Shown in pieces: positions 61,776 through 64,000 of a DNA stretch of 64,000 nucleotides. Within the stretch, counting starts at the first letter, position 1; each line of letters begins with the position of its first letter. Origin of the DNA: Haloglomus litoreum (GTDB taxonomy: Archaea; Halobacteriota; Halobacteria; Halobacteriales; Haloarculaceae); the NCBI RefSeq assembly GCF_029338515.1, contig NZ_CP119988.1:2542001-2606000 (forward strand), in the 5' to 3' direction. Under the pieces are notes generated by a model. That model was not told the DNA's origin, searched no databases, and saw only the letters and a program-made list of their open reading frames with translations. A program made the translations under genes and the position numbers.

Positions 61776-62233
61776 TCGGCGGACTCGTCGGGTACCTCGC
61801 CGACCCGGACCGTGAGTACCGGGACCGGCGACTTCCGCACGACCCGCTCGGCGACGCTCCCGAGGAGGAGGCGGTTGATGCCGCCGCGGCCGTGGGTCCC
61901 CATCGTGATGACGTCGCAGCCCGCGTCCGTGGCGTACTCGACGATCTCGCGGGCCGGTGAACCCTCGCGGAACGCGCGCTCGACCGTCAGGCCGGGGGCG
62001 ATCCGCTCGATGGTCGACTCGGCGTCGGCCAGCGCGGTCTCGCCCTCCTGCTCCAGCATGGACGCGATACCCTCGTAGGAGGACTCCATGGGCAGGTCCG
62101 CGAACGAGGCCGTGTTGATTACGTACAGCAGGTGGAGGGTCGCGCCGTGCTCGTCGGCCAGTGCCGCCGCGTGCTCCACGACGCGTTCGGTGCCCGGGGA
62201 GCCATCGGTCGGGACCAGGATGTCGGCGTACAT
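61772..62233 (-). CDS. Universal stress protein (UspA family)
   Basis: 153 residues. 'ADILVPTDGSPGTERVVEH' at the N terminus; the ATP-binding loop 'GTHGRGGINRLLLGS' has the canonical spacing, unlike the UspA at 41920. A GACTAAAACC box ~32 nt upstream gives a leaderless-type promoter. It diverges from trxB and overlaps the lipoprotein gene. Confidence 0.93.
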   Translation of the reverse strand: MYADILVPTDGSPGTERVVEHAAALADEHGATLHLLYVINTASFADLPMESSYEGIASMLEQEGETALADAESTIERIAPGLTVERAFREGSPAREIVEYATDAGCDVITMGTHGRGGINRLLLGSVAERVVRKSPVPVLTVRVGEVPDESAE

Positions 62234-62370
62234 GCGTCTAGGCTGGCGTAGCACGGGCGGGGTTTTAGTCGTGTGCCACGCCCCCATTTCCCCCACCATC
62301 CCCTGCTACAGCCGTCACAGAAGCGATTTCGCTACCTCGCCTGTGCGGCGGGAGAGCCGGAGGGGCGTGA

Positions 62371-62377
62371 TTTATTA
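62371..62377 (+). promoter_or_regulatory. TATA-like box for trxB
   Basis: TTTATTA is centred 28 nt before the trxB ATG, supporting a leaderless transcript and the chosen start. Confidence 0.5.
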
Positions 62378-62401
62378 CGGCTTCGTGGCCTACCGGCGGG
62401 C

Positions 62402-63463
62402 ATGAGCGAAGACGACATCGAGCACCGGCGCCTCATCGTCGCCGGCACCGGGATGGCAGGACTGACGGCGGCGATCTACGCCGGGCGGTCGAACAACGAG
62501 CCGCTGGTGCTGGAGGGCGACGAACCCGGCGGCCAGCTCACGCTGACGACCGACGTGGCCAACTACACCGGCTTCCCCGAGGGCATCTCCGGGCCGGACC
62601 TCATCAACAACGCGAAGGAGCAGGCGAAGCAGTTCGGCGCGACGGTCGACCACGGCATCGTCACGAACGTCGAGAAGCGCGACGACGGCGCGTTCCGTGT
62701 CGAACTGAAGGACGGCACCGTCTACACGACGGACGCGTTCATCGTCGCCTCGGGTGCCTCCGCGCGGACCCTCGGCGTCCCGGGCGAGGAGACGATGATG
62801 GGCTACGGGCTCTCGACGTGTGCGACCTGTGACGGCGCGTTCTTCCGCGACGAGGACATGCTGGTCGTGGGCGGCGGCGACGCCGCAATGGAGGAGGCCC
62901 ACTTCCTCACCAAGTTCGCCGACACCGTCTACCTGGCCCACCGCCGCGAGGAGTTCCGCGCCGAGGACTACTGGATCGACCGCGTGATGGAGAAGGTCGA
63001 CGCCGGCGAGATCGAGATCATGCGGAACACGGAGCTGCTGGAGATCCACGGCACCCAGGCGGAGGGCGTCGACCACGTCACGCTCGCGCGCAACGAGACC
63101 GGTCACCCCAAGGAGAACCTCGACGACCCCGACACCGAGCAGTTCGACATGGATGTCGGCGCCGTCTTCTACGCCATCGGCCACACGCCGAACACCGACT
63201 ACCTCGAGGGGACCGGCGTCGAGATGGACGACGAGGGCTACCTGGAGACGCAGGGCGGCGACGGCGGCGGGCAGACCGCCACCGCCGTCGAGGGGCTGTT
63301 CGGTGCCGGCGACGTGGTCGACTACCACTACCAGCAGGCCGTGACAGCGGCGGGGATGGGCTGCAAGGCCGCCATCGACGCCGACGGCTACCTGGAGGAC
63401 CGCGAACGCGCGGGCGAACTCGGCGTGCGGGACGCCGAACCGGAGGCGGCCGCCGACGACTGA
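62402..63463 (+). CDS. trxB: Thioredoxin reductase
   Basis: 353 residues. FAD-binding 'IVAGTGMAGLTAAIYAG', redox pair C140-A-T-C143 in 'GLSTCATCDGAFFR', and the NADPH domain 'VVGGGDAAMEEAHF' with 'HRREEFRAEDY', the Arg-rich signature expected for NADPH; C-terminal 'GLFGAGDVVDYHYQQAVTAA'. It would reduce the thioredoxin at 1637-2068. A polar C-terminal tail follows. The ATG at 62402 is 28 nt from the TATA-like box. Confidence 0.94.
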   Translation: MSEDDIEHRRLIVAGTGMAGLTAAIYAGRSNNEPLVLEGDEPGGQLTLTTDVANYTGFPEGISGPDLINNAKEQAKQFGATVDHGIVTNVEKRDDGAFRVELKDGTVYTTDAFIVASGASARTLGVPGEETMMGYGLSTCATCDGAFFRDEDMLVVGGGDAAMEEAHFLTKFADTVYLAHRREEFRAEDYWIDRVMEKVDAGEIEIMRNTELLEIHGTQAEGVDHVTLARNETGHPKENLDDPDTEQFDMDVGAVFYAIGHTPNTDYLEGTGVEMDDEGYLETQGGDGGGQTATAVEGLFGAGDVVDYHYQQAVTAAGMGCKAAIDADGYLEDRERAGELGVRDAEPEAAADD

Positions 63464-63618
63464 TCGGCGCGGTTCTCACGCCCGGGGTCGCTGGGCTTCT
63501 GCCTCTGATGAACCGCTCACCGTCTGAGAGCCATCCATTTCGGGCCTTCTACGTTATCGAGATAGATCCAACGCGTGAGAGTGGAGGTACGGTGGCATAC
63601 AGCGGTGAGTGGTGGTCG

Positions 63619-64000
63619 TGACGTTCTTGGGATTCGAACCTGTTCGCCACTCTGTGCGCGATTCCGCCCTCTCGCTGACGCTGTGTGTGCTTCTCGTCCT
63701 CTCGGGCTGTAGCCTGTTCGGAGGAGCGGGTACCCCGACCGCGACGGACGGACCAGCATCGCCGACCGGCACACCGACGCCGACGTTCGGGCCGGCGGTG
63801 TACGACGCGGCCGACGCCGCGGCCTCGACCGATCGCCTCCGCGAGGCCGGGTCGTGGAACGCGACGCTCACGACCCGGTACGAGTCCAACCGGTCGCGGC
63901 CTGACCTCGACGAGTACCCCATCGAACTGGCACTCCGGGCGAACGCCTCGGTGGGCCACCTGCAGGTCACGGAGCGCCGCGCGGACGGCCGCGTCGAGAC
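63619..64000 (+). CDS. Lipoprotein, 5' part (runs off the window)
   Basis: An open frame from GTG 63619 (or 63613) to the end of the window. It has a hydrophobic signal ('LTLCVLLVLSGC') with a lipobox, the lipidated Cys at residue 31, then a Thr/Pro linker. No twin arginine is seen, so a Sec-type lipoprotein is likely. The remaining domain is not available; the first residues after the linker ('YDAADAAASTDRLREAGSW') are helical. Confidence 0.65.

Noticed and set aside
63541-63770. Minus-strand open frames overlapping the lipoprotein start
   Set aside because: Low-complexity shadow frames; the plus-strand frame has a clean signal peptide and lipobox.

Overview
The window reads as the chromosome of a haloarchaeon (class Halobacteria). 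It has very high GC, strongly acidic proteins, archaeal information genes (Rpo subunits D, K and N, L18e, S13/S4/S11), a PsmB/PsmA proteasome pair, PGF-CTERM and HalX proteins, an archaeal mevalonate route (mevalonate kinase plus isopentenyl phosphate kinase), Tat lipoproteins and many leaderless genes with a TATA-like box about 27 nt before the start codon. The closest genus cannot be named from sequence reading alone.

Layout. 1-6.4 kb: the 3' end of an Lrp/AsnC regulator, a CNNM/CBS membrane protein, thioredoxin, a PRC-barrel protein, an NAD-binding/DHH phosphoesterase, tRNA-Lys, and a small HTH/membrane-protein pair. 6.4-11.5 kb: a two-gene surface operon (secreted beta-helix protein, then a PGF-CTERM anchored protein) and an HTH/FilR1-type regulator. 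11.7-18.3 kb: guaB, an MBL hydrolase, small haloarchaeal proteins, mevalonate kinase/isopentenyl phosphate kinase, a Nudix-like protein and a coiled-coil protein. 18.4-24.6 kb: the conserved minus-strand cluster S13-S4-S11-RpoD-tRNA-Leu-L18e-L13-S9-RpoN-RpoK-enolase-S2, headed by tRNA-Ser. 24.8-30.2 kb: an Mrp/ApbC Fe-S carrier, the psmB-psmA operon, an HTH/zinc-ribbon protein and moaA, whose TATA box is overlapped by a perfect palindrome. 30.2-34.1 kb: a secreted operon (PKD protein, CAP-domain lipoprotein, lipoprotein) with an unusually AT-rich interior. 34.2-42.3 kb: two histidine kinases, a HalX response regulator, a cysteine synthase, menB, a second HTH/membrane-protein pair and a UspA protein.

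42.3-54.9 kb holds the most striking content: two tandem PilB-PilC-pilin cassettes for type IV pilus-like surface structures. Each ends in a very large pilin-like protein carrying a bacterial Ig-like domain. The upstream cassette has its PilC gene broken by a frame change in a transmembrane segment. 55-64 kb: FAH-family hydrolase, a 36-bp tandem repeat, tpiA, two small paralogues (probably DUF7511), an MBF1-like regulator, a long acidic coiled-coil protein, birA, a lipoprotein, UspA, trxB, and the start of another lipoprotein.

How the parts connect. Thioredoxin and thioredoxin reductase lie at opposite ends of the window and could form one redox system. Several loci are devoted to the cell surface: the beta-helix/PGF-CTERM pair, the PKD/CAP operon, the two pil cassettes and four lipoproteins. 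Two-component proteins and small HTH regulators lie among them. The remainder is housekeeping with conserved archaeal synteny, interrupted between S2 and mevalonate kinase by two plus-strand genes.
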